From NCBI GenBank assembly GCA_022749755.1, contig CM040443.1, positions 2,209,191-2,273,190 of the forward strand: a stretch of DNA of 64,000 nucleotides. The letters are read 5' to 3'. The notes below the pieces were generated by a model, which was not told the DNA's origin, ran no database searches, and saw only the letters and a list, made by a program, of their open reading frames with translations. How positions within the stretch are numbered: the first letter of the stretch is position 1; the number at the start of each line of letters is the position of its first letter. The DNA comes from Azadirachta indica. Lineage: Eukaryota; Streptophyta; Magnoliopsida; Sapindales; Meliaceae. This document shows, piece after piece, positions 37,272 through 47,499 of this stretch. Made by a program: the position numbers and the translations under genes.

Positions 37272-38632
37272 TATGCCTTCATGATCGGCAAAACTAGCCA
37301 GAATTACCAATTGGTAAATTAACCATTTTGGTCAATGAGTTTATTTGCAGAGTTTTTGAAATTGAGATAATACTTTTAGGACCTCTACACAATTTACCAC
37401 TTTGAAGAGACCAATTGAGGAGTAACTTAGATAATGAATCAATAACAAATCTTTATGGATAATTAAATATGGGTAGGATTAGTAGTTCCTTTATTTTATA
37501 CAAAATTTTACATCAATTGTAAACCGTTGGATATAAACACATCAACAATTAAGATTGTATTTATCATATAATTAATGCATAATTAATATATTCATAATTA
37601 ATGCATATGTTAGATACAATATCAACCGTTACATCTGCCGATATCAAATAGTTTATAATTGATATAAGATTTTGTATAAAATAAAGGGGCTGTTGATCCC
37701 ACTTCATTTAATATAGGCAAGAATGAGATTGCAAGAATTAGATTTCATTTAGCAATGTCAATTAGCAGTTCAAACATATTTATTGACATATTTGATAATT
37801 TTAATAAAAAGTACTCATTCAAATAAAATTAACACTTAAGGTGAGTTTTGAATTAATACTTGGTGAAGTGTTTTCTGAAATTAGTTTTCAAAGTGCTTTA
37901 ACAGGTTTGCACCTCAATTTCAATGAAAGTATTGTCATTCTCAAAATACGCTTAACAAAATTTGAAAATTCTATCCAAATTTAATGAAAATTTTATCATT
38001 CTCAATATGCCTCTAACTAATAACTTAAAAATTTTCAATTCTTTTATCTTATTTTGTTATATTTTATATAAAATTTACAATTATTTTTGTAACGAATATA
38101 TTTACTTGTTCTTTTTAATAGTAATCAAGACAATAACTAATAATAATAATATTTAGATATATTTATAAAATAAAAATATTATTAAATAATTATGTTTATT
38201 TTTTAGTACATTTATTATATTAAAATGTTAATTATAAAATATGATTATTATATGTATGTTTTTTATATCTTTTTATTAAATTTTATATTAAAGTTAACTT
38301 AAAGAGCATAGAATGTCAATTTCTTTTTATAATTTTTATTTTTTATTTTTAAAAAATATTTGTTTTTATTAAAAATAATAATGCATAAATATTAATTTTA
38401 TATATTATTTGATTTAAAAATTGTTATTAATTTTATATATTCCATAATTTGAGAAATATTATAATGTTCATTTTAATAATTTATTAGTACCAAAATACTT
38501 TTTAAATTACAAATCCAAACACCTAATTTAGTGCTAAAAAAATAATATAAATACTTTTGACAACTGTTAGTTAAATAATAACTATTTTTTAAAAAATTGC
38601 TAAAAATAAATTATAAAAGAGTATATGCGCTA
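37269..38632 (+). repeat. Tandem 1-kb duplication, copy 2 (with MITE insertion)
   Basis: Second copy of the unit at 36317-37271. It starts CCTTCATGATCGGCAAAACT and ends AAATTATAAAAGAGTATATG, the same junction sequence as the end of copy 1. It is longer because a 235-bp MITE occupies 37471-37705 and because of an extra segment near 37870-37960. Confidence 0.75.
37471..37705. mobile_element. MITE, 235 bp, with 9-bp target duplication
   Basis: The ends are inverted repeats of about 60 bp, sharing CCTTTATTTTATACAAAAT and ATATCAATT/ACATCAATT. Flanks are ATTAAATAT (37462-37470) and ATTTAATAT (37706-37714), a 9-bp duplication with one mismatch. That size is typical of Mutator-type elements. The empty site is visible at the equivalent place in copy 1 (about 36506-36515). 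Confidence 0.75.
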
Positions 38633-38639
38633 GGCATAT

Positions 38640-40580
38640 TAGTTAGTATTTTTCTTTTCACACGACCAAATGGACCCTTAGTATACTCAATGGCGATTTT
38701 AATCAAAAGTGTATTTAGTGATCATAAATTTATTTATTTAGTGTATTCACAGAAGTTTTGTTTAAAATTTGAAATAAATAGGTCGTCAGATTTTTCTTAT
38801 ATGTTTTATTAGATCTTTGGATATATTTGTATATTATACTAGAGTTGGATGTTTCAAATTAATTTATCATATTGGTTTTGATTTATGATTAGCAACAATG
38901 CAATCAATATATATATATATATTTGATTTTACAAAAAGATAGAAAAGATTCACCTTTTTTATTTTAGAAAAATATTTTCTACAAATATTACCAAACACAT
39001 TTTTTTAAACAATTTGCCTAAATTCTTAGAGAATGTGGTACTATCTTTTAAAATGAATAAGAAAATTATTTTGAAAAAAAAAATTATAATTAACTTTAAA
39101 AGTTATTTCTTAATTTTTAGTTAAAATTTTAAAAATAATATTTTTATTTTTTAAAATATATTTACAAAATATGCAACTAAAACAGGATTTAATAACAAGT
39201 AGTAGGGTAAATTAAAATTGATTAATGTTATTTTCCTAAATAACCATTAAGTTCAAACTCATTTTATATAGTGTCGATTCTTTCTAAAAAAATTAGAGAA
39301 ATAAATTATATATATATGTACATATATGTATATATAGTTACAAGGCTTTGCTACAGGATTTTCGCTTTAAGGCCACAACTTTTTTAGAGCATGTAGTTCT
39401 TAACTAATTAATATTGTTGTTTATCAAATATTTTTTTAACTATTAACCGTAATTGTATTTTTTTTTTTAAGAAATTGCTTCTCATATTATTTAATTTTAA
39501 AGAATTCTTTTTGTTCATTTGGAATCGTGAATAAGGAGAATATATGGTTTGCAATTGAAATGTATGATAACTTAAAAATCTAAAAATTATTATGATTAAA
39601 TTTGGAGTTTTGGCTATAAGACCAGGTATATACAAATGCCGACTATGATCTTACTTATAACAAATTAAACACATTATAAATTTATGTTATAATGTCATAA
39701 GTTGTTTGATTGGGTAAATATAATTAGAAAATTAAGGAATCTTTGCTCCATAGGAATGACTTTTTCTTTGTTTAGTTTTGTAAAAGTACTGATATATCTA
39801 GGATCACTATAAAAAATTATAGTTTTAGCAAGAACACTGTTTGGTCAAGACAAAAAATTTAATACAAATTTATTTTTGTAATTAAAAAAGTAAAAATTTT
39901 TGGTTAAGAAGGACATATTTGTATGTAAAATCACTAATAGTTAATTAATAATTACAAGAGAACTAAAAATATTAGTTAAAGAGAAGAAGAACATTCGACC
40001 CAATTCACTTAATATTCTTCTTTATTCAAAATAAATAAACAAAATTTGTTTTATTTATTTAATTTATTTCTTTATTTGTTTATTTAATTTAATTTACTAT
40101 TCGATTTATTATACTTCTATTAGTATATATATTAATAATCTAAAAGAAAAAATTATTATATTAAAGTATTATAATATTTATATTTTTTATGAATAATATA
40201 TTAAGAAAAATATTATTAATAAAAAAATATTTATATTAATATAACATGATAATTATATTATTTAAGTAATATATTAAATTGAAATGGCTATAAAATTGAA
40301 AAAATATGTTACTTAATATATAAATTATTTAAATAATTTACTAATTATAATATTAATTGAAGTGAAAAGTAATGTATGATCCTTATGTTTTAATAATATA
40401 AATTTATTTATAACAAAGACTTCCTAACATGATAATTTTTAATGTAATAAAAATGAAGATTTAATTATTTTATACGTATACATATATGATGTTTAATAAA
40501 ATACGTTATTTGTTAATATTATAGGGATCTTAATGTTAATAACCAACACACTGCAATCCTAAAACACACTTTCATCGTTT
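38640..40580. other. No gene seen
   Basis: AT-rich DNA with short TA runs near 38909-38922 and 39308-39336. Reading frames here lack recognisable domains. Confidence 0.4.
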
Positions 40581-40589
40581 TCCACTTAC

Positions 40590-40725
40590 AGACGCCGCCG
40601 AGGCCGCCCAAACACTCTCCCACTCTGTTCACCGTCTTTTCTCCGTTCGTCGTCTTTCTCGCCCTGCTTTTGCCTCTGCTTCTTCTTCTTCTTCTTCGAC
40701 AAGCCAGATTGTTGAGGGTTAAAAG
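40590..40725 (+). other. Candidate 5' untranslated exon of the transposase-associated locus
   Basis: A GC/CT-rich block (GACGCCGCCGAGGCCGCC, then CTTCTTCTTCTTCTTC) stands out from AT-rich surroundings and ends AAAAG at a good splice donor, GTATTATGG. No ATG lies before the donor. The next acceptor in a sensible place is TTGTCAG at 42913, ten bases before the ATG of the downstream reading frame. This makes a leader intron of about 2.2 kb likely. Transcription is inferred. Confidence 0.4.
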
Positions 40726-41236
40726 GTATTATGGTTTCTTCCTGTCATTAATTTTTAGTTTCTTTCAGTATATCTGCTTGCTTAAGAGATTGATGAAAGA
40801 TTGTTTTTTCTTTATGAAATAGATAAGTTAAATGCTGTTCTGAATAATGTTTGGTTTCTGTTTTAGTGGGCTTATTTTGCTGTTCTGAATAATTTAGGTT
40901 CTGTCCAAGATGAAATTTTGTGTCAAAATTTTGTTTTGGGTCTTAATTATTAATAGCTAATACGTTTTTGGGGAAGCACTTTATATTAATTGGAATTTAT
41001 AGAGAGAATATGAAGTGGAAGACAACCATGAAGAAACATTTAGCATCAGAAAAAATTTAAGCAGTCCCTGGTTATGGAAAAGCTTAAGCCAACGTGAAAA
41101 AGAAGGAAAATAAAACAACTTAATAATTTGTTAGATGGAAAGGAAAATAATGTCCATTTCTAATTCCCCACTTGTGTTTAGTACAAAGCACTTATCCCGC
41201 TTAACAGATCCCCCAGCAAATGCTTTCCCATCAAAA

Positions 41237-41885
41237 TTTACTAATTCATGTCCAAATTTCAAAATTTACTAATCAAACGATACTTTTCCCATCAAAATGG
41301 AATATAACATAATTGTGAAAGAAATTGATAAGAGAAACAAATTTTTTTATAATTTTTTGTTTTTGGATAGTGTAGAAATTAGTAGGAGGCAGTGATGACT
41401 TAAAATTTATACCACCAAACTCTGAAAACTCTTGAAGAAGAGCTTTGTTGATGTTAATAATTTTTTATTTTGAGTCTTTCAATTATTTTCTCATTTTGCT
41501 TTCAATTAATGATAGAGACAAAGAAAAAGGCAATAAATTAGAGTCTCTGATGTGCTTTTGTCAATAGCATTTTCAGCGCTGTATGTTGTCGATAATGATT
41601 GGGATTGAGATTCTGGCACTCTGCTTTCCTTCTGAGTTTTGTGCATCCAGACATCCCCATATTTCTTCAAATCTTGAAAAAAAAAATTATGCTTTTTTTG
41701 AACTATTTATTTATAAAAGATAGCATTTTGGTCTTAGAACATGATAATGAGAGTGACGAAGAATATGAAAGATGGATGATGATCGCCTAGCAAATACTTT
41801 CCTATGAAAATTTACTAATCAAATAATGCTTTTCCCATCAAAATGGAATATAAGATAATGTTGAAAGAAGATTAATGAAAATGAC
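41237..41885. repeat. Intronic direct repeat (two about 95-bp copies)
   Basis: Copies at 41255-41335 and 41795-41875 share ATTTACTAATCAAA and TTTTCCCATCAAAATGGAAT followed by ATAA and a GAAAGAA motif. They are about 545 bp apart in the putative leader intron. Confidence 0.6.
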
Positions 41886-42462
41886 TTAACAAAGCATATA
41901 AATTGCTGAATAGAAATGAGAAGATAGGATAGCCTACTCTCTTCAATCAATAATATAAAATAATGCTGATATTGTGGAATTGGTAGCAAAATAATGTCTT
42001 AATCAGCCTTACGGAGAAACCTCTCTTATCTTAAACATTTCATACGCTTACAAATTAGAATAAGAGGTATATACACCTAATTAATGAAGTATAAGATATT
42101 AAAGTAATCACCTTAATTTTAGAAATAAAATTGTTCTAATTAATTGATATATGTTTAACTAAGTAAATAAATTATGCTAAAGGAAAATAAGCATGAGCAA
42201 TTAGGTCAAACACAGACATTGAACAAAACTTGGAATAAGACCAAATATTAATCATTTCAAGAATGTAAGCTTGAATAGATGATATAACATGTCTCTTTTA
42301 ACTATCTAGTATTTCCTTCAAGCATATTTTGTATTAGTTCTATGTCTATTATCTTTTTATTGCACTATATGTGAATTATTATTTTGTAGAATGATAAAGA
42401 ACAATTAACTTGTTACTAGTTGTATGCTTGACATCACATTGAAAAACCTCAAACCGGTTTAC

Positions 42463-42541
42463 GAAACATTGCTTGATGTTTTCTCTCATTTGTCATGTCA
42501 CATATATGTGATAAATGGGACTACATATCAAGTAATGTTTC
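42463..42541 (+). ncRNA. Small hairpin upstream of the long hairpin
   Basis: GAAACATTGCTTGATG (42463-42478) pairs with CATATCAAGTAATGTTTC (42524-42541). The loop contains a second stem, CATTTGTCATG / ATAAATG, around the palindrome TCACATATATGTGA. It may be part of the same repeat structure as 42579-42796. No evidence of expression. Confidence 0.3.
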
Positions 42542-42578
42542 TTAAATTGTCCAGATTTGGACAGTTTGAGAATATGTA

Positions 42579-42796
42579 ATTCCATATCGGGGATTGTTAG
42601 TTCCTTTATTGTTCCATTGATAGAAATTCTATAGCTATCTCCCTTTTGTTCTCCAAGTGCATACAAGGTTTACGAACTTGCGTTGTCTACATATTTACGT
42701 AAATCTTTGTTGTGTACTTGGAGAACTAAAGGGAGATGATGTCAGAATTTCTAAACTTTGAAATGTCTTATGGAGCTACTATATCCAATATGGAAT
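42579..42796 (+). ncRNA. Long imperfect hairpin resembling a microRNA precursor
   Basis: The inner stem pairs 42621-42674 with 42698-42753 around a loop of about 23 bases. The best-paired segment is 42637-42658 (starting ATCTCCCTTT) against 42716-42737 (starting ACTTGGAGAA), with 21 of 22 positions paired. An outer, weaker stem continues to ATTCCATAT (42579-42587) and ATATGGAAT (42788-42796). Size, asymmetry and a 21-22-nt high-complementarity block fit a young MIR gene, but an inverted repeat from a MITE would look the same. It lies in the putative leader intron of the downstream locus, about 130 bp before its coding exon. I do not recognise the candidate mature sequence as a known family. 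Confidence 0.45.
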
Positions 42797-42913
42797 ATAT
42801 TTTCTTGAATGGGATAGGGCCTTACCCTTTAGAATAGAGAATGGGATAGATTTCATATTGCATGTCTTTAATTCGTAGATTTTTATTGAAACGATAATAA
42901 AAAATGTTGTCAG

Positions 42914-43205
42914 GAAGTTATCAATGGATAGGAGTTGGATGCAACTCCAAGATAGACTTTCTCAAGAATACCTTGATGGTATCAACTCATTCATGAAAGT
43001 AGCAAAGAAATGTGCAGATGCTACTAATTGCATTCGCTGTCCATGCATCAGGTGCCTAAATGTACTTATACATCCATTGGACATCGTTGATCATCATTTG
43101 TACCAATTTGGAATCTCCCCTACATATCGTACGTGGGTTTATCACGGTGAAAATTATGGACCCAATTCTAGAGGTGGAGGGAAACATTTCCACTCTTTAA
43201 TTTAA
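42914..43205 (+). CDS. Transposase-associated domain (PF13963-type) protein, first coding exon
   Basis: From ATG at 42924 the frame reads MDRSWMQLQDRLSQEYLDGI, later CADATNCIRCPCIRCLN, then HHLYQFGISPTYRTWVYHGE, and stops at 43205 (93 aa). MDRSWM, a CxxC-type IRCPCxxC motif, HLYxxGxxxxYxTWxxHGE is the transposase-associated domain found at the start of CACTA (En/Spm, Tnp2) transposases. It also occurs alone in some plant proteins. The domain is complete, including both Cys pairs. No Tnp2 catalytic domain follows in the window. Exon-like pieces at 44079-44874 could belong to the same gene, but no in-phase splice from this exon to them was found, so the short reading may be all that is translated. 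Confidence 0.65.
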
Positions 43206-44078
43206 CAGGTCAACTATCTACTCCCCAAGTAAATGAAGAAAAAAAGTTTTATATTGGTTTGACAATTTTATACTGTTCTTGTTTTTGCATTTTTTTTGGC
43301 AAAATTGTTTTTACTTTTATAAAACATGATCATGCAATGTAGGTTAGGTGGCATATAACTGCAGGGAAATTTGGTGGGTTCAGTTGAATATTTCATGTAG
43401 TAATGTTGATTGGCTAATACTAATCTATATATTCTTAGTCTATAAATTAATCAATGGAGTAAACCTTTTCTGTGGTTGATGTGGACAAGTGTTCAATAGA
43501 CATCTATCTCCATGGATGGTTGATTGTCGTCTTAATTGTTTTCTTCTGTTTTATTAGAAATCAAATCATAATTCTTGAGCTCATGATTCTGGTATTTTCT
43601 TCTTGAATTGAATATAGAAATATTTCAATGAACCGATTTTCTAGGCCAAACTTTGTGAGTTTGTTTAAGTTTAAAAGTGAAGTTGATAAAATGACATGGG
43701 TTAACATTTGAAGGTTCTCTTGCAATCTATAAGCTCTTTCATTTTCGGGATACCAAAACAATTCCCTTATGTAAACAATCTTGTGGAGCATATACTAAAA
43801 ATTCTTATAGTTGAGTTTGTTTAAGTTTTATTTTAGGGCTGTGCTATGTATCATAATTTCAGTCGAGTACAGTTCTTATAATGATGAAACTTCTTAGTAC
43901 ATTGCTTTGGATAGCCAAGGGATTTTGAAATGACTAATATTAAAATCAAAAGTGGTGATTGGCTTTTTCTTTTTCCTTTTTACTATTTTCTGAACCTTTC
44001 TTTGTTTATGTACTTATGTTTCTGTTCTACTTCGTGGGTTTTATCTTTACGATTATATTATTTATGGTCATGTTTAAG

Positions 44079-44874
44079 GAAAACTGTGAAAAGAATTCTA
44101 AAAATGGGAGCAGACTTTCATCCAATCATTATGCTGGATCAAAACCTTTTCACGCTCATTGTACAGAACAGTTTCAGGTTCTTACTAGAACAAAATTACA
44201 TTAAACTTGATTTAATTTATTATTATTTTAATTATCATGTTAAAGAACATAATATGTGATGCTTTTTCAGCCTTGTATTGTAACAGAGTGATGATTCTGA
44301 TGAATGCCAAAGTTTTCCTAATCATTTTCGTACAATGCATTACAGTGAAGGAAATGGATGTATTAATTTAAATACACAAGTTGTGCATGTAAGTTCATTA
44401 TTTATTTGTCAATTTTTTAAAATCAAATTTGTTTTTAAATTTAAAATTGTTGTGCTTTTAATTTAATTTATTTTGAAACAGGAAAAAATAGTGAAGATAC
44501 AACGATCATCCATTGAGAAGGAATATCAACCAATTAGTAATGAGATGTCTTGTTAAGTATTCGGCGATCAATCATGCTATTCTAGAGGGCTTGCCAAACG
44601 CAGACGAACGCATGATATTGATCGAGGTTCTTCGTGCAACGACACAAGTTTACGTAGTGAGTTAAAGTCCATTTCACTTCAGTCGCAACTTGCAAAATCT
44701 CACTTACAGTCTATTAAAAGTGAGCTGCAGACTATTAAAGATGAATTAGAAAGTATTAAAGATCGAGTAAAAACTATTGAAGATCGGTTGGTTAATCTGC
44801 AAACTACCCGAAATGAGATTATGGATTTCTTGGCAGAGTTGGCACCAAATCGGTTTTGTTCTTCAAAATCTTAG
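44079..44874 (+). pseudogene. Downstream exons of the transposase-associated locus, coiled-coil C-terminus, one in-frame stop
   Basis: Three exon-like blocks with good splice sites are all phase 0: 44079-44177 (ENCEKNSKNGSRL..., 33 aa), 44287-44388 (SDDSDECQSFPNH..., 34 aa) and 44482-44874 (131 codons to TAG). The last encodes a clear coiled coil with heptad-like repeats: SQLAKSHLQSIKSELQTIK, then DELESIKDRVKTIEDRLVNL, ending CSSKS. A single TAA at 44554-44556 interrupts this exon, with the frame open on both sides. This could be a nonsense mutation or a missed splice. The layout (transposase-associated domain, acidic linker, coiled coil) looks like a host-type gene rather than a CACTA transposase. 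I do not recognise the C-terminal part. Confidence 0.45.
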
Positions 44875-44879
44875 TTGTA

Positions 44880-45840
44880 TTAATACTTCTTTTTCTGTTA
44901 AACATTTATGATGATGTTTGAATTACTGACTTGTCGATTAATTTGAATTTGGTCTTCCCTATTAGTAAAATTTTTGAGTTATTTCATTAATTTTTGAGTT
45001 CAATTTTTGTGCTTGTTCATTTGTATGACAAGTTTTCAACTAATACCATAATCAATTCAAACAAAAAAAAAAAAAAATTAACATAAGTAAGTATAAGTAG
45101 AACGTAAGCTAGTGCAATGTGGTTTCCAATTCATTTTCTTTAATAAAGGCTTATCAAATTAAATACCATAAACCTGAATATGACTAAACTCACAAACTCA
45201 ATTGTGATTAAATATAATAACACTTTAAAATGAAACAAACACACAACAAGAGCCTTAAATTAGTTCATCATGATTAAATATAATACCATATTGGAATCCT
45301 AAATCAATTAATTAATCAAATAAAAAAATATAAACCACTACACGAAAAAGGGATACCTTCACGTAGATTCTGCATCAAGTGGATCCTTTCTTGACTTTTA
45401 TTTTTATTTTATTATAGATTAGCTCAAGAATAGGTAACACATTTAAAATGTCATTATGACTCTATACATGTATCAAGAACTGTCGAGCAAATTCGTGATT
45501 TTTGATATTTATTTATCATAAATTTATTTATTTATTTATCTAATTCTTGTTTTCTGTCATGATAATTTTAGACCTATCATATGAATTTTACAACCATTAA
45601 ATTTATATTAATTGATTTTATACTTGATATCCAGAATCTAGAACAAGTAATCATAGAAATAAAAAAAATAATTATATTAATAACTTTTATTATAAATAAT
45701 ATATTGAATTATATAAATATTCAAAACACATCCATCAAGTGCATAATATTCAAAATGTACCACAATTAACTTATTAATATACCCATAAATCTAATAAATT
45801 ATACCAAAGAAATAAGTTGCAGCGATTAAAAGAGAGAAGT
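44880..45840. other. No gene seen
   Basis: AT-rich intergenic DNA between the coiled-coil exon and the copia LTR end. The ORF at 45581-45769 is low-complexity. Confidence 0.4.
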
Positions 45841-46076
45841 TGTAGTGAACACGTTAAAGACAAGTAACACCAACAAAATCTATAGAAGAATTGCCCAAAT
45901 CTCGTTTGGAGGACAGAAGTATTCTTATAATTAAGCCCTCTGATTCTGCATATTATAATCCCTTAGTTTTAGGAGTTGATTTATTCTTGCTATATATAAT
46001 CTAGAAAATATTATAATTTTGTACTCTTGTAATTCTTCCTATTATAGATAGTATAACAACATCAATCTTCTATACA
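45841..46076 (+). repeat. Probable copia 5' LTR (3' part certain, start tentative)
   Basis: The LTR ends TCTATACA directly before a perfect primer-binding site. TGTAGTGAACACG at 45841 is a possible start because it would pair as TGTA/TACA. A TATATAA box lies near 45990. The start is not proven. Confidence 0.4.
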
Positions 46077-46088
46077 TGGTATCAGAGC
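46077..46088 (+). other. Copia primer-binding site (tRNA-iMet type)
   Basis: TGGTATCAGAGC exactly matches the initiator-tRNA primer-binding site of Ty1/copia elements. A run of about 33 T follows shortly after (46109-46139). Confidence 0.85.
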
Positions 46089-46108
46089 CCTAGTGCTCCA
46101 AGGAGGTT

Positions 46109-46139
<31 letters not shown>

Positions 46140-46199
46140 GGGATTGATTAGTGTCTTTCATTGTCATGGTAGAGGATTCTCCCTCCAATAACCAGGCTC

Positions 46200-47490
46200 A
46201 TCAGTCATTTGCCAGTATTGTGGGAAATTAGGCCATGTTCTGCAAAAATGATTTAAATTGTCTCCACATTTTCAGCCCAGACCTGTAGCCAATTGTATCA
46301 CTACCCAAGCGTCTACTCAACCCAACTAGCTTGTTGATTCTGCTGCTGCTTATCATGTTAAAGCTGACTTTGCAAAATCTCTCTCCGTATCAACCATACG
46401 AAGGACCTGATGATATCCTAATTGGAGATGGTACAAATATCCAAATTACAAATATAGGCTCTACAAATCTCCCTCTTCTTATTAAAATTTCTCTTTTCTA
46501 AGTTTTATGTGCTCCATCCATTAAGTAGAATTTTACTCCCTCTTCTTGTTGATTTTTTTAATTGTAGCCACCTTACCCCCACATGTCCAGATATCTACCT
46601 CTTTACCTAGCAACTTACCCCTTCCACTACTCCATTGACAATTTCTTACCCATCTCACAGATCGGCTGCCACAACTCAAGAAACACTTTCTGGCTCCATT
46701 GTTCCCATGCTCAAGAGCTTTATTGTTGAACAAATAGATGCTGGAGGTAATTCTTTTCCTTGCAGCACTACAAATGTTATACCCACAAATACTAGAATTC
46801 ACCCTATGATTACCAGTTCTTAGCACAACATATATAAGCAGAAAAAGATTTTTACTACAACTAAACACCCACTTCCTAACTCTCTAGAACTCACTTGCGT
46901 GGCCCAAGCAGTAAAAAGTCCTCATTGGCGTGCAACCATAACTAAGGAGATCAATTTTCTCCTTCAAAATGGTACATAGGAAATTAGTTCCTCCTTATTC
47001 CTCTCAAAATGTAGTTGGGTGCAAATGGAGTTTCAGGTTAAAAGAAATGCATATGGTAGTCTTGATTATTATAGAGCTCTAATTGTTGCCAACGACTTTC
47101 ATCAGAGGTTAGGAGTTGATTATTATGCTACTTTCAATTTAGTTGTTAAACCAACAATAATTCGCATTGTTTTGACCATTGCTTGAACAAAGGATAGCAC
47201 GTCAATTGGATGTCATAGAAGGAGTTTTCATGCAACAATCACTTGCCTTCGTTGACTCATCTAATCCTACTCATGTTTGTTGGTTGCGCAAGGCCATTTA
47301 TGGGTTGAAATAGGCACCTCGTGCTTGGTACATAGAACTAAAATAATTTTTATTACCTTTTGATTTGTAAACTTCAAATTTGATTCTTCTCTCTTTGTTA
47401 ATAGTCATCTAGGTAAAATAATTTTTATTGTTATAAAGAGTGATGCTTTATTTATTGATCAATTTCTACATGATCTGTAGGTTTTTAAAA
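46200..47490 (+). pseudogene. Copia remnant 1: zinc knuckle, protease and reverse transcriptase scraps
   Basis: Order as in Ty1/copia. The gag zinc knuckle CQYCGKLGHVLQK has its last Cys changed to a stop (46210-46240). The protease region LVDSAAAYHVKADF (about 46330) has the usual DSG-A altered, and is followed by GPDDILIGDG-type sequence. The reverse transcriptase runs from about 46900: ITKEINFLLQNGT, VQMEFQVKRNAYGSLDYY, ANDFHQRLGVDYYATFN, VVKPTIIRIVLTIA, and later FVDSSNPTHVCWLRKAIYGL. It ends near the LFVNSHLGKIIFIV segment at about 47430. The integrase core and most of gag are deleted, with many stops and frameshifts. The ORF at 46635-46823 is the linker between integrase remains and RT. 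Confidence 0.8.
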
Positions 47491-47499
47491 ATACTGAAT

